Shown here: positions 27,861-36,524 of the stretch, piece after piece
Layout of the letters: every line of letters starts with the position of its first letter
Numbering within the stretch: position 1 is the stretch's first letter
NCBI RefSeq assembly: GCF_000379725.1
Contig: NZ_KB903665.1
Location: forward strand, 76,328 to 140,327
DNA from: Cytophaga aurantiaca DSM 3654
GTDB lineage: Bacteria > Bacteroidota > Bacteroidia > Cytophagales > Cytophagaceae
Length of the DNA: 64,000 nucleotides
Direction of reading: 5' to 3'
Made by a program: the position numbers and the translations under genes
The notes under the pieces: model-generated
The model's database searches: none
The model's input: only the letters and a program-made list of their open reading frames with translations
What the model was told of the DNA's origin: nothing

Positions 27861-28592
27861 ATGAGCAACAAAGTAGATATATTGGTATTTGCAGCACATC
27901 CCGACGATGCTGAGCTGGCGTGTTCAGGCACAATCCTGAAACACATTCAGCTGGGTCGTAAGGTTGCCATTGTTGATCTTACAAAAGGTGAACTGGGTAC
28001 CCGCGGAACTGCAGAGATCCGTGCAGAGGAATCTGCTGCTGCTACGAAGCTATTAGGTTTACATGCTCGTGCAAATGCAGGTTTTGCAGATGGTTTTTTT
28101 GAATCAGATAAAGAACATTGTTTGAAGTTGATTGAATACATCCGATTGTATCAGCCTGAAATTGTTTTATGCAATGCAATCGACGACAGACATCCGGATC
28201 ACGGTAAGGGATCAGAGCTTGCTTCGCGTGCGTGTTTCTTATCCGGGTTAATTAAAATAGAAACTACTATCGATGGTAAAGCACAACAGGCATGGCGTCC
28301 GAAGAACGTTTACCATTACATTCAGGATAGATTTATTCAACCGGATTTTGTTGTAGATATCAGTGGGTATTGGGATAAAAAACTGGAATGTATACTTGCA
28401 TTCAAGTCTCAATTCTACAGTTCAGAAGCTACAAATAACAACGAACCACAAACCTATATTTCAGGTAAGTCATTTTTGCAATCCATTGAATCTAGATCCC
28501 GAGAGCTTGGACACTCCATAGGTGTTGAGTATGGCGAAGGGTTTACGAAAGAAAAGCAAGTGGGGGTTGAAGATCTATTTCATCTGTTGTAG
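27861..28592 (+). CDS. bshB1: BshB1-type PIG-L deacetylase (bacillithiol biosynthesis)
   Basis: A 243-residue zinc deacetylase of the PIG-L/LmbE family. It opens MSNKVDILVFAAHPDDAEL, the AHPDD motif giving the zinc-binding His13 and Asp16; LTKGELGTRGTAEIRAEE and DDRHPDHGKGSELASRACF are typical of BshB1, which removes the acetyl group from GlcNAc-malate to give GlcN-malate. The start is ATG 27861, 2 bp after the peptidase stop; an upstream TTG at 27792 lies inside the preceding gene and is rejected. BshA and BshC are not in the window. The AAATTCCAAAT repeat begins 8 nt after the stop. Confidence 0.9.
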   Translation: MSNKVDILVFAAHPDDAELACSGTILKHIQLGRKVAIVDLTKGELGTRGTAEIRAEESAAATKLLGLHARANAGFADGFFESDKEHCLKLIEYIRLYQPEIVLCNAIDDRHPDHGKGSELASRACFLSGLIKIETTIDGKAQQAWRPKNVYHYIQDRFIQPDFVVDISGYWDKKLECILAFKSQFYSSEATNNNEPQTYISGKSFLQSIESRSRELGHSIGVEYGEGFTKEKQVGVEDLFHLL

Positions 28593-28600
28593 CTAGCATA

Positions 28601-28771
28601 AAATTCCAAATAACAAAAAACAAATCCCAAACTACAACAGAGTAAAAATACCAAACGGGTCTATATATCATTAGCACTATAGATCTTTAGTACTACTTAG
28701 TACTATCTTAAAAACAAATCCCAAACGATACCTGAGTTCGTTTGGGATTTGTTTTTTGTTATTTGGAATTT
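28601..28771. repeat. 171-bp element with 32-bp perfect terminal inverted repeats
   Basis: The left arm 28601-28632 (AAATTCCAAATAACAAAAAA then CAAATCCCAAAC) is the exact reverse complement of the right arm 28740-28771. It fills the gap between convergent bshB1 and pdxH, each arm starting 8 and 4 nt after the respective stop. The inner CAAATCCCAAAC is repeated at 28715-28726, building the terminator hairpin. No coding frame inside. Related arms occur at 44278-44449 and 61710-61737. Confidence 0.85.
28711..28755. terminator. Terminator hairpin inside the 171-bp element
   Basis: AAAACAAATCCCAAACGA at 28711-28728 pairs perfectly with TCGTTTGGGATTTGTTTT at 28738-28755, with T-rich tails in both directions. 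It can end transcripts of both bshB1 and pdxH. Confidence 0.88.
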
Positions 28772-28775
28772 GCCA

Positions 28776-29423
28776 TCACGGGCAGATCCTATACACATTC
28801 CATCTGATATCACCTTCCAGATCATATACAATGCGGTCGTGCAGACGGCTTGGGCGGCCTTGCCAAAACTCAAAATAGTTGGGCTTTAATGTATATCCGC
28901 CCCAATGTGCAGGCCTTGGCACAGTGCTACCTTCGGGATATTTGTTTTGATAAAATGAAACCTTTTTTTCTAATTCTTCCCGGCTAGCAATTTCTTTGCT
29001 TTGATCCGAAACCCATGCACCAATCTTACTTCCATACGGACGGCTTGCAAAATATGCATCCGATTCTTCTGCAGAAACTTTAACAATAGATCCTTCAATA
29101 CGCACCTGACGTTCCAATTCAGGCCAGAAAAAATTTAATGCTGCTAAAGATTGATGTGCAATATCTTCCCCTTTATGGCTGTGATAGTTTGTATAAAACA
29201 CAAACTCCGCATGTTCAATTCCTTTTAATAAAACGATACGTGAAGTTGGTTTTCCTGTCGTATGTACCGTTGCAAGATTCATCGCCGTAGCTTCTAGCGC
29301 ACCGGCTTCAATAGCCTGATTTAACCACAGAGAGAACTGTTCGATCGGAGAGGAAAGTACATCTTTGGTATCCAGATTTCTGCTCGAATAGTCTTTTCGA
29401 ATGTCTGCTAAATTGGTTTTCAT
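28776..29423 (-). CDS. pdxH: Pyridoxamine 5'-phosphate oxidase
   Basis: A 215-residue FMN enzyme of normal length that oxidises pyridoxine/pyridoxamine 5'-phosphate to pyridoxal 5'-phosphate. Seen: the N-terminal DIRKDYSSRNLD, the FMN/PLP-binding PTSRIVLLKGIE and FYTNYHSHKGED, RQVRIEGSIVKV, SRPYGSKIGAWVSDQS, PRPAHWGGY and the terminal WQGRPSRLHDRI. The very end reads RICP instead of the usual RLAP. A possible small membrane gene lies 4 bp upstream on the same strand. The AAATTCCAAAT repeat starts 4 nt after the stop. Confidence 0.96.
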   Translation of the reverse strand: MKTNLADIRKDYSSRNLDTKDVLSSPIEQFSLWLNQAIEAGALEATAMNLATVHTTGKPTSRIVLLKGIEHAEFVFYTNYHSHKGEDIAHQSLAALNFFWPELERQVRIEGSIVKVSAEESDAYFASRPYGSKIGAWVSDQSKEIASREELEKKVSFYQNKYPEGSTVPRPAHWGGYTLKPNYFEFWQGRPSRLHDRIVYDLEGDIRWNVYRICP

Positions 29424-29426
29424 AAT

Positions 29427-29609
29427 CTAAATATATTCTCTTAATTCCAGGATATATGGACGCGGAGCATAATCATACAATCTTTTTGTACAATATGCCA
29501 CTAAAGTTAACGAAACGATAATTAAAAAAACTATATAATTGATAGAACGGTTCTTGATCCTGACTGGTTTAAAAGCTAAATATGAATATAATAATATTTT
29601 ATTTTGAAA
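29427..29609 (-). other. Possible small membrane protein frame without a standard start
   Basis: On the minus strand an open frame of 60 codons runs from TAA at 29610-29612 to TAG at 29427, ending 4 bp before the pdxH start. Its translation has a basic segment (KPVRIKNRS), a single plausible membrane helix (INYIVFLIIVSLTLVAYC) and a charged tail (LYDYAPRPYILELREYI), which looks like a real single-pass protein. No ATG, GTG or TTG precedes the helix; the only GTG lies inside it. It may use a rare start such as ATA, be a decayed gene, or be chance. Confidence 0.3.
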
Positions 29610-29697
29610 TTAAATGAACCGTAGAATAAATAGTCCTACTTATTTTTATCATTGCCAATTTTTTCGATATTGAATCAAGAATAAAAAGATAAAAGAT

Positions 29698-30246
29698 TTG
29701 TTAACCAAAGGGAAAATATTGATTTCAGAACCTTTCTTAGGAGACGCTACTTTTGAGAGAAGTGTGGTATTGCTTTGTGAGCATAACGACAGCGGAGCTT
29801 TCGGATTTATGTTGAACAAGGCTACAACGCTAACGGTGAATGCAGTACTTGAAGAAAAACTCTCTTTTGAACAGGATTTGTATTTAGGCGGACCTGTGGC
29901 GCAGGACTCCTTATTCTTTTTATTGAGACAGGACACGGCAACACTGAAAGATGCGGTTCATATTAAAGATGATTTGTATTGGGGAGGTGATTTTGATCAT
30001 TTAAAATTATTAATAAAAGAAGGTGTCCTTGATATAGAAAACTGTCGTTTTTTTTTAGGATATTCGGGTTGGAGTGAAGATCAATTAGAAGGTGAATTAG
30101 AGAAAGCTTCCTGGATCATAACAGATATTAATTCAGAAGATATGTTTGTTAAAAATCCGGAGTCCATGTGGCAAAACCTATTGCGTAATATGGGAGGCAA
30201 TTATAAAGTGTTATCGAATTATCCAATCGATCCAAGATTAAATTAA
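29698..30246 (+). CDS. YqgE/AlgH family protein (DUF179)
   Basis: A 182-residue protein matching the whole DUF179 family: KGKILISEPFLGDATFERSV, LLCEHNDSGAFGFMLNK, the LYLGGPVAQDSLF motif, WGGDFDHLKLLIKEG and FFLGYSGWSEDQLEGEL. The fold is known from structures but the biochemical role is not. The start is TTG at 29698: a stop (TGA) lies 24 bases upstream in frame, no ATG or GTG is available, and the homologous region begins directly after it. Confidence 0.88.
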   Translation: MLTKGKILISEPFLGDATFERSVVLLCEHNDSGAFGFMLNKATTLTVNAVLEEKLSFEQDLYLGGPVAQDSLFFLLRQDTATLKDAVHIKDDLYWGGDFDHLKLLIKEGVLDIENCRFFLGYSGWSEDQLEGELEKASWIITDINSEDMFVKNPESMWQNLLRNMGGNYKVLSNYPIDPRLN

Positions 30247-30278
30247 CTATTACCAAATATCATTTAATACAAAGCGTG

Positions 30279-32042
30279 ATGAGTGTTTCAGAAGAATTGA
30301 ATAACGAAATTCAAGATTCAGTAGAGTTGGCTAGCCATGAAGAGGTGCACAAGGAAGACTTTAGTCAGTATTCTAAAGAGGAACTATTGAATTTTTTGAA
30401 AGAACTTAAACTTGAAAATAATTTTCAGGAAGGAAATTCTATTCTTAAAAATATCCGCCAGCAATTCGATCATCTTCACGAAGCAGAAGAACATACTGCA
30501 CTTGTTAAATTCATTGAAGATGGAAGTTTAGCAGAAGATTTCAAATACCGTAAAGATGAAATCTCAACCGCATTTGAAGCTGCATACACTTCAGCGAAAG
30601 AAAAGATTTCTACGTTCTTTTCAGGCTTAGAAAAACAAAAAATTAAAAACCTGGAAATTAAAAAGCAATTGCTTGAACAGATGCGTGCCATCATTGCATC
30701 CGATGAAAGTGCAGATTCGTTTCAGTCATTTAAAAAACTGCAGGAAACATGGAAGTCTACAGGTCAGGTACCGCTTGCAGATGCGAAAGAATTGTGGGCA
30801 AATTATCAGGCATTGACGGACATTTTTTACAACAACCGCAGTGTATATTTTGAATTAAAAGAATTAGACCGAAGAAAAAATCTAAGCTTAAAGCAAGAGA
30901 TTGTAACGAAGGTTGAACAGTTATTAGCACATCCAAATGTTCAGACAGCATTTAATGAACTGCGGAAGCTGCAGGATGAATTCAGACACATTGGTCCTGT
31001 TCCTAAAGAAGAACATGAGCCGATCTGGACGAAGCTGAAAGCAGCAAGTGATGCATTGCATGCAAAACGTCAGACTTTTCTTGAAGAGCTTACTAAAATC
31101 AAAGAAGCAAATTATGCTCTGAAAGTATCCTTGATTGAAAAGCTTAAAGAACATCAGGATTTTGTTTCTGAAAAAATTGATGAATGGAAAGAGAAAACAA
31201 CGGTTGTTTTAGCCATTCAGGAAGAATGGAAAAAGATCGGACAAGTACCGGAAGATAAACTAAAAGAATTGTCAAAAGATTTCTGGGCACTTGGTAAAAA
31301 ATTCTTTTCAAATAAAAATGCCTTCTTCAAAAAGCTGGATGCAAAACGCCAGGAGAATTACGATAAGAAAGCGTTGCTATGCGAGAAAGCAGAAGCATTG
31401 AAAGATAGCGATGATTTTGCAGCTACATCTAAAGCGTTGATTCAATTACAAAAGGAGTGGGCTAAAGTCGGACAGGTACCGATCAAATATAAGGACAGTA
31501 TTTATGTTCGTTTCAAGAATGCATGTGATTCATTCTTTCAACAGCAGCGTGATCTTAAAGTACAGGCTGAAACAGCTTTACTTGATAATTTAAAAGCCAA
31601 AGAAGCATACTTAGTTGAACTTGAGGCGAAGCTGAAGGCGAGCATTGCAGAAACAGAAGAGAGTTTATTGAGCCACGTACAAAAGTGGGAAGAGTTTGGC
31701 TATGTACCGATGGATCATAAAAAAACTATCCAGGAAAAATTCCGCTCAGCTTTATTAGCAATCATTGAAAAGATGCCGCTTGATGCTGAAGCAAAAGAAA
31801 AACTTCAATTAAAAATTGAAGTAAAACAAGGCGGAACAAAGCAAGTGGAAACGCTTGTAAAAGATTTACAGAAAAAGGCCGGAGCGATAAAAGCTGAAAT
31901 AGAACAATATAATAACAACATGGCTTTCTTTGCGAATTCACCAAAAGCATCTGCATTAAAAGAACAGATCACAGCGAAAATCACGGAAGCAGAAGTAGAG
32001 TTGAAAAAACTAAATGATAAGCTGCGTATATTGAAGGGGTAA
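30279..32042 (+). CDS. DUF349 repeat protein
   Basis: A 587-residue, highly charged, mostly alpha-helical protein made of tandem DUF349 units. Each carries a W-K-x-x-G-x-V-P core: WKSTGQVPLADAKELW, FRHIGPVPKEEHEPIW, WKKIGQVPEDKLKELS, WAKVGQVPIKYKDSIY and a weaker WEEFGYVPMDHKKTI, spaced 70-75 residues apart. Coiled coil is likely in between and at the C-terminus. No enzymatic motif, signal or membrane segment, so it is cytoplasmic. The molecular role of DUF349 proteins is not settled. I start at ATG 30279 rather than the GTG 3 bases before. A very strong terminator follows. Confidence 0.9.
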   Translation: MSVSEELNNEIQDSVELASHEEVHKEDFSQYSKEELLNFLKELKLENNFQEGNSILKNIRQQFDHLHEAEEHTALVKFIEDGSLAEDFKYRKDEISTAFEAAYTSAKEKISTFFSGLEKQKIKNLEIKKQLLEQMRAIIASDESADSFQSFKKLQETWKSTGQVPLADAKELWANYQALTDIFYNNRSVYFELKELDRRKNLSLKQEIVTKVEQLLAHPNVQTAFNELRKLQDEFRHIGPVPKEEHEPIWTKLKAASDALHAKRQTFLEELTKIKEANYALKVSLIEKLKEHQDFVSEKIDEWKEKTTVVLAIQEEWKKIGQVPEDKLKELSKDFWALGKKFFSNKNAFFKKLDAKRQENYDKKALLCEKAEALKDSDDFAATSKALIQLQKEWAKVGQVPIKYKDSIYVRFKNACDSFFQQQRDLKVQAETALLDNLKAKEAYLVELEAKLKASIAETEESLLSHVQKWEEFGYVPMDHKKTIQEKFRSALLAIIEKMPLDAEAKEKLQLKIEVKQGGTKQVETLVKDLQKKAGAIKAEIEQYNNNMAFFANSPKASALKEQITAKITEAEVELKKLNDKLRILKG

Positions 32043-32063
32043 TATCTTTTCAGATAGATAAAT

Positions 32064-32123
32064 AAAAAGGTCGTTGCGACCCGATCCCGATAGCCATCGG
32101 GATCGGGTCGCAACGACCTTTTT
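32064..32123. terminator. Bidirectional terminator with 28-bp perfect stem
   Basis: Arms 32064-32091 and 32096-32123 pair without mismatch around the 4-base loop AGCC, bounded by AAAAA and TTTTT. The tip CCCGATAGCCATCGGG belongs to the same family as the terminators at 12992 and 39277. It separates the convergent DUF349 and CDF genes. Confidence 0.95.
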
Positions 32124-32141
32124 ATTTTCTGTCAGCCTTTG

Positions 32142-33080
32142 TTAAACAGGTTTGTGGATGGAGTCTGAGAAATACGTAATGTTTTTGATTTCAATATAAA
32201 TGCGCTTAACTTCCGGAAATTTAAAGCGTATGTCTTTTTCAATGTGATCTATTGTATTTGCAACTTCATTCATTTGTAACTTGTCATCAAACTGAATATC
32301 TAGTGCCAATAAAATATCCTTAGGTCCGAAGTGCATTGTTAATGGACTTCTAACATTTATAACAGCAGGGTTTTCTTTCACAACTAAAACAATTTTATCA
32401 ATCATTGCCTGATCTGCACTTTCACCAATCAATAAACTTTTGGTTTCATAAGCAAGCATTAAGGATAAACTGCATAATATTAAACCAATAATTATAGAAG
32501 CTGCGCCATCAATATATGGATTGTTAAGTGTATGGCCCAAGTAAACGCCCAAGAAGGCAACAACCAAGCCCAAGATATCTGCAGCATCTTCAAACAGGAT
32601 ACTGAATGTGCCGGGATCTTTACTTTCTTTAATGGCTCTTAAAAAAGATTTTCCTGGATTGTCTTCAACGAATTTTTTAACCGCTACAAATAACGATCCA
32701 CCGCTTAATACAAATGCAAGTGTAATCACAATATAATTCCAAAAAGGATCTTCCATCTCCTCCGGATTCTGAATGTGCAGAATACCTTCGTAAATAGACA
32801 TACCACCACCGACTGCAAACAGGGAGATGGCTACAACAAGACTCCAAAAGTACAGCTCGCGGCCGTAACCAAAGGGATGGCTGGGTGTGGCTTGTTTTTT
32901 ACTTCTATAATCGCCGAATAAAAGTAATCCGGTGTTACCTGTATCCACTAAGGAGTGAATCCCTTCGGATAACATGGCTGAACTTCCTGTAATACCTGCT
33001 GCAATAAATTTGATAACAGCAATTAACAAATTGGCGGTAAATGCCCCAACGATCGCAATGTTCGATTCTCCCTTTGACAT
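32142..33080 (-). CDS. Cation diffusion facilitator (CDF) transporter
   Basis: A 312-residue CDF family efflux protein. Six membrane segments are visible in the first ~210 residues, with the metal-site region SEGIHSLVDTGNT (HxxxD) in TM2 and LFEDAADILG in TM5, followed by a cytoplasmic domain of ~95 residues (MHFGPKDILLALDIQFDDKL) that normally dimerises and binds metal. CDF proteins exchange Zn2+, Fe2+, Mn2+ or other divalent ions for protons. The TM5 motif EDAAD differs from the classic HxxxD of ZitB/FieF, so the ion specificity is uncertain. It converges on the DUF349 gene. Confidence 0.9.
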   Translation of the reverse strand: MSKGESNIAIVGAFTANLLIAVIKFIAAGITGSSAMLSEGIHSLVDTGNTGLLLFGDYRSKKQATPSHPFGYGRELYFWSLVVAISLFAVGGGMSIYEGILHIQNPEEMEDPFWNYIVITLAFVLSGGSLFVAVKKFVEDNPGKSFLRAIKESKDPGTFSILFEDAADILGLVVAFLGVYLGHTLNNPYIDGAASIIIGLILCSLSLMLAYETKSLLIGESADQAMIDKIVLVVKENPAVINVRSPLTMHFGPKDILLALDIQFDDKLQMNEVANTIDHIEKDIRFKFPEVKRIYIEIKNITYFSDSIHKPV

Positions 33081-33354
33081 AATTGATTGTAAATGAATAT
33101 CCGAAAATAAAGATAAAAATGTATACTTAACATTTCGGTGGATATTTTATTTTGATAAGCATATGCAAATGACTTGAACCATTTCGTTTTATATTCATAA
33201 TAAATGGTACAAATTCACATTCATGAATTTCGCTTGGCTTCATTCATAAGAACGTGTATAACTCCTTTATTTTATTATAGTTGAATTCTTTAAGAAGCTG
33301 GTTATTTTGATTATGTTCGTTTAAGTTATCTCCCTATTTTATCCAATATATTTT

Positions 33355-34572
33355 ATGAGTATGATGAATGCAGCGCTTCGGTTATCTCAGATCGAACGTT
33401 CGATTATAAACAAAGAATGTCATCGGACTACATGCAGTCTGATGGACTTTATTCGTGATTACACCCTTGTGCCTGCTGATCTGGAAGAGGCAGTGCAATT
33501 ACGGAAAAAATACAACTCCCTTCGCCAGCTGGGAGAGTCTGATATAACAGAACAGGACGCCATTGCTGTGTTGCAGCAGGCTACAGTGATTTTTAACCGC
33601 ATCAGAGCATATTCGTATCAGGAACCGGAAGAGTATTTATTGAAGGCCTATCCTCAATTCCCTGTATTAAAAGCCGTAGATGTTATTAAAAGATATTCTC
33701 AGAAAGGCAATTTCAAATTAGGACCTGTAAGTACGGTTCTGAAAGCCGGCGAGATCACAGGTATTGTAGGAGAGAACGGTAACGGGAAAACAACCTTACT
33801 GCGTATACTTGCCCGTCTATTAAGTTATGATACGGGTGTATTGGAATATCATTTTGATGGAGAGGAAATTTCTGAAGATTACCTGATTAAACATCATATC
33901 GCGTATATCCCGCAGCGCCTTGAAGGCTGGCAGGGAACTTTACGCGAGAACTTACAGTATGCAGCTACCATACATAATATTGTTGGAGAAGAAAATGAAA
34001 AGATTGTTGAGTTTGTAATTCATCGCATGGGCTTATCAAACTTTGCTGATCTGGGCTGGAAAGAATTGTCGAGTGGGTATAAGCTTCGGTTTGAACTGGC
34101 AAAGATGCTGGTATGGTCTCCGAAAGTATTGGTGCTGGATGAACCGCTTGCCAATCTTGACATCAACGCGCAGGAATGGATCCTGCAGGATTTTAAATCG
34201 ATGGCCAACTCCATTAAAAATCCGGTGAGTGTTATTTTAAGTTCTCAGCAGCTGCATGAAGTAGAACATGTTGCTGATAACATTATTTTCCTTCGTAACG
34301 GCCGTTGTGACTACAGCGGTGCTATGAATGAATTCATGCAGGAGCGGGAAGGAAATGTTTTTGAACTCTCAGGAAATTTCAGCAGCAAGGAGTTACAGCC
34401 GTTGTTTTCATCCGATGCCGTTCAGTTTTCTGAAAGCGGTATTACGATTATTCTTCGTACAGATAGATCTATACAAGCATCGGATGTATTATCGAAACTT
34501 ATTTCGAACGGGTATTCGATCAAATATTTCAGAGATATCAGTACTTCTACAAAACAACTTTTTCAATTATAA
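33355..34572 (+). CDS. ABC transporter ATPase with N-terminal helical extension
   Basis: A 405-residue protein. Residues ~110-315 form an ABC ATPase: Walker A GENGNGKTTLL, Q-loop region IPQRLEGWQGTLRENL, signature ELSSGYKLRFELAKML (SSGYK instead of LSGGQ), Walker B VLVLDEPLANLD and an H-loop-like LSSQQLHE with Gln in place of the switch His. The first ~100 residues (SQIERSIINKEC ... DITEQDAIAVLQQ) are a helical domain not found in ordinary ABC ATPases and loosely like effector-associated helical adaptors. A ~75-residue C-terminal domain follows. Three ATG codons cluster at the start (33355, 33361, 33364). The next gene encodes its likely membrane partner. Confidence 0.85.
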   Translation: MSMMNAALRLSQIERSIINKECHRTTCSLMDFIRDYTLVPADLEEAVQLRKKYNSLRQLGESDITEQDAIAVLQQATVIFNRIRAYSYQEPEEYLLKAYPQFPVLKAVDVIKRYSQKGNFKLGPVSTVLKAGEITGIVGENGNGKTTLLRILARLLSYDTGVLEYHFDGEEISEDYLIKHHIAYIPQRLEGWQGTLRENLQYAATIHNIVGEENEKIVEFVIHRMGLSNFADLGWKELSSGYKLRFELAKMLVWSPKVLVLDEPLANLDINAQEWILQDFKSMANSIKNPVSVILSSQQLHEVEHVADNIIFLRNGRCDYSGAMNEFMQEREGNVFELSGNFSSKELQPLFSSDAVQFSESGITIILRTDRSIQASDVLSKLISNGYSIKYFRDISTSTKQLFQL

Positions 34573-34587
34573 TATTCGTAAGGCATC

Positions 34588-36213
34588 ATGAGAAAATTTA
34601 TTCATAAAATTACGCCATCATTTATTTTATCTTATAATGAACGGTTATTAAAAAATGCTCCTCTGGGGTGGCAGCTGCAATTGCCAACGATCACCTGGAT
34701 GTGGCTGCTCGTTACGTTACTTACAGTACCCATTCCGTTTTTTATAAATCTGGATAACCGGGGAGATGATGATATCGTTGCTGTGATATTGATCTCTGTA
34801 TTAACTGCAGTACTCGAAGGATTTCTCTTTGTATACATATTGATTCAGTTCAACAATACAAAGTCATTTGGAAGAAGAGTCTTTATCAATGGATTTAAAG
34901 AGCACCTTGCATATGTGTATGTATTTATGTTGTGTATGCTGCACATTATTTTTTATCCGTTGATTGTTGATATTCGAAAAGGGAATCTGATGACAGATGA
35001 AGAGATACGTACAGAAGCTATCACATACAATCAAGCGGTGTATTATTTTATGGGAGATTCGAAGGCGTATAGATATTTTCCATCGGATTCAACGTTCTTG
35101 AAGTATGAATATTTAGAAGGATATCCTCAGTATAGAGGTGACTATAGCCAGGATGATGATAATTCGAATACAAAAGAAACCTATTACATCGAATATGTAA
35201 AACCTAAGATGCGTTCCTATTTTCCGGGAGAATCAGATGAGCTTGAATCTAAGTATACACGTGATGTAGCGGGTGTTCCAAAGTTGTATATGATTGAAGA
35301 TAATTACATCCCTGAATCTTACTATGATTATTCAGATCATGATTATAAACCATTAGACACATTATACTTTGAAAAATATCAGGTAAAATATAAAACGGAT
35401 GCAGAACGGTTAAAAGATATTCAGAATTTTATAACGCTGTATAATAAATATAGCGATGGTTATGTCGATGTTCGTTTTGAGAAACCGGATATAATTTTGT
35501 TGAATTATAAATTGAATCGCTTCATTCCTGCTTTCTACGAAACGGATGATATATCTGCAAACTATCCGGTTACCTCTGTACACGGCGAAACATATGCATC
35601 AACCAATCCTCGACAACTGGATCAATATCGCATAGGTGAAGTACATAGTACGATTACGTCAGCAAAACACCAGAAATGGAACGACTTGCTCTTACGCTTG
35701 ATCGTTACGTTTCATGTTGCTTTATGTTTGTCGGTATTGTTGTTCATCTTCAAAAATATTCGTTTGAGAGAATTCATACTTATGTTTGTGTATACTGCTT
35801 TGTTGGCACTTGCTGTAATCATTTTAACGATTGTAATATGGGATGATGAAGGGTTTGGTATACATGTTATTATGATCGTGTTTTTCACTGGTATTTATTT
35901 TAGTTTCTTCAACCGGAATTTGCAACACTATTCTTCTTTGAAAACAGTCTTCATCTTACTCTCGAATGCTACGTTTGCTTTCGCTCCGTTATTTCTGTAT
36001 TTGTATTTTCATGAATACCTTGACATAGGACAGTTGCCGGATGAATATCAATATTGTACAAATAACCCTAAGATCTGCGAAGACTATTATGCAATGGAAA
36101 ATCTCATACTCAATTGTGCATGGTGGGGTGGTATAGCATTCTATGTATTACTAGGTACGAGCTTGTATAAAAAAACATACGAGCGTTTGTTGGCGTTGCC
36201 ATTAGCTAAATAA
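34588..36213 (+). CDS. Membrane partner of the ABC ATPase, permease-like
   Basis: A 541-residue membrane protein. Three hydrophobic segments lie near residues 35-55, 65-85 and 107-127, then a large soluble domain of ~230 residues rich in Tyr and Asp (about 130-365), then four to five more membrane segments to the end. The arrangement resembles Bacteroidota ABC permease-type proteins with a big extracytoplasmic domain, but no known permease motif is visible. It starts 15 bp after the ATPase gene. Substrate unknown. The acidic, Tyr-rich loop (QYRGDYSQDDD, YYDYSDHDYKP) is unusual and may bind ions or a polymer. Confidence 0.72.
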   Translation: MRKFIHKITPSFILSYNERLLKNAPLGWQLQLPTITWMWLLVTLLTVPIPFFINLDNRGDDDIVAVILISVLTAVLEGFLFVYILIQFNNTKSFGRRVFINGFKEHLAYVYVFMLCMLHIIFYPLIVDIRKGNLMTDEEIRTEAITYNQAVYYFMGDSKAYRYFPSDSTFLKYEYLEGYPQYRGDYSQDDDNSNTKETYYIEYVKPKMRSYFPGESDELESKYTRDVAGVPKLYMIEDNYIPESYYDYSDHDYKPLDTLYFEKYQVKYKTDAERLKDIQNFITLYNKYSDGYVDVRFEKPDIILLNYKLNRFIPAFYETDDISANYPVTSVHGETYASTNPRQLDQYRIGEVHSTITSAKHQKWNDLLLRLIVTFHVALCLSVLLFIFKNIRLREFILMFVYTALLALAVIILTIVIWDDEGFGIHVIMIVFFTGIYFSFFNRNLQHYSSLKTVFILLSNATFAFAPLFLYLYFHEYLDIGQLPDEYQYCTNNPKICEDYYAMENLILNCAWWGGIAFYVLLGTSLYKKTYERLLALPLAK

Positions 36214-36220
36214 TAATATC

Positions 36221-36523
36221 ATGCAACTGAAATCCTGCTCTGTGTGTTCAGCAGATATGACCTGCGGGAGTACGGATGAGCAGTGCTGGTGTATGGCTTA
36301 CGAACCAATATCTGGTGTTGAAGATGGTAAGGATTGTTTGTGTGAAGCATGTTTAAAAGAAGCTTTGGCAAAAGAAGAAGCAGTCTTAAATAAATTCCTT
36401 GTGCAGGAAGATGATTATTATATTGAAAATGGTTTCTATGTATTTACACGCAGTTATCATTTAAAGCGCGGTAGTTGCTGCAAGAACGGTTGCAGACATT
36501 GTCCGTATGGATACAAAAAATAA
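36221..36523 (+). CDS. CWC-DUF5522 cysteine-rich fusion protein
   Basis: A 100-residue protein joining two Cys-rich modules. Residues 1-45 have the CWC pattern (CSVCSADMTCGS, QCWCMAYEP, CLCEACL). Residues ~62-100 have the DUF5522 pattern: YYIENGFYVFTRSYHLKRG then CCKNGCRHCPYGYKK. About 13 cysteines in 100 residues suggest metal binding, such as zinc or a cluster. No function is established for either family. It starts 8 bp after the permease-like gene and its stop is followed immediately by the Dph6-like gene, so the group is probably co-transcribed. Confidence 0.82.
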   Translation: MQLKSCSVCSADMTCGSTDEQCWCMAYEPISGVEDGKDCLCEACLKEALAKEEAVLNKFLVQEDDYYIENGFYVFTRSYHLKRGSCCKNGCRHCPYGYKK

Positions 36524-36524
36524 T

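Noticed and set aside
28601-28771. CRISPR array or insertion sequence
   Set aside because: Repeats are inverted ends with a unique interior, no spacers of equal length, no cas or transposase gene.
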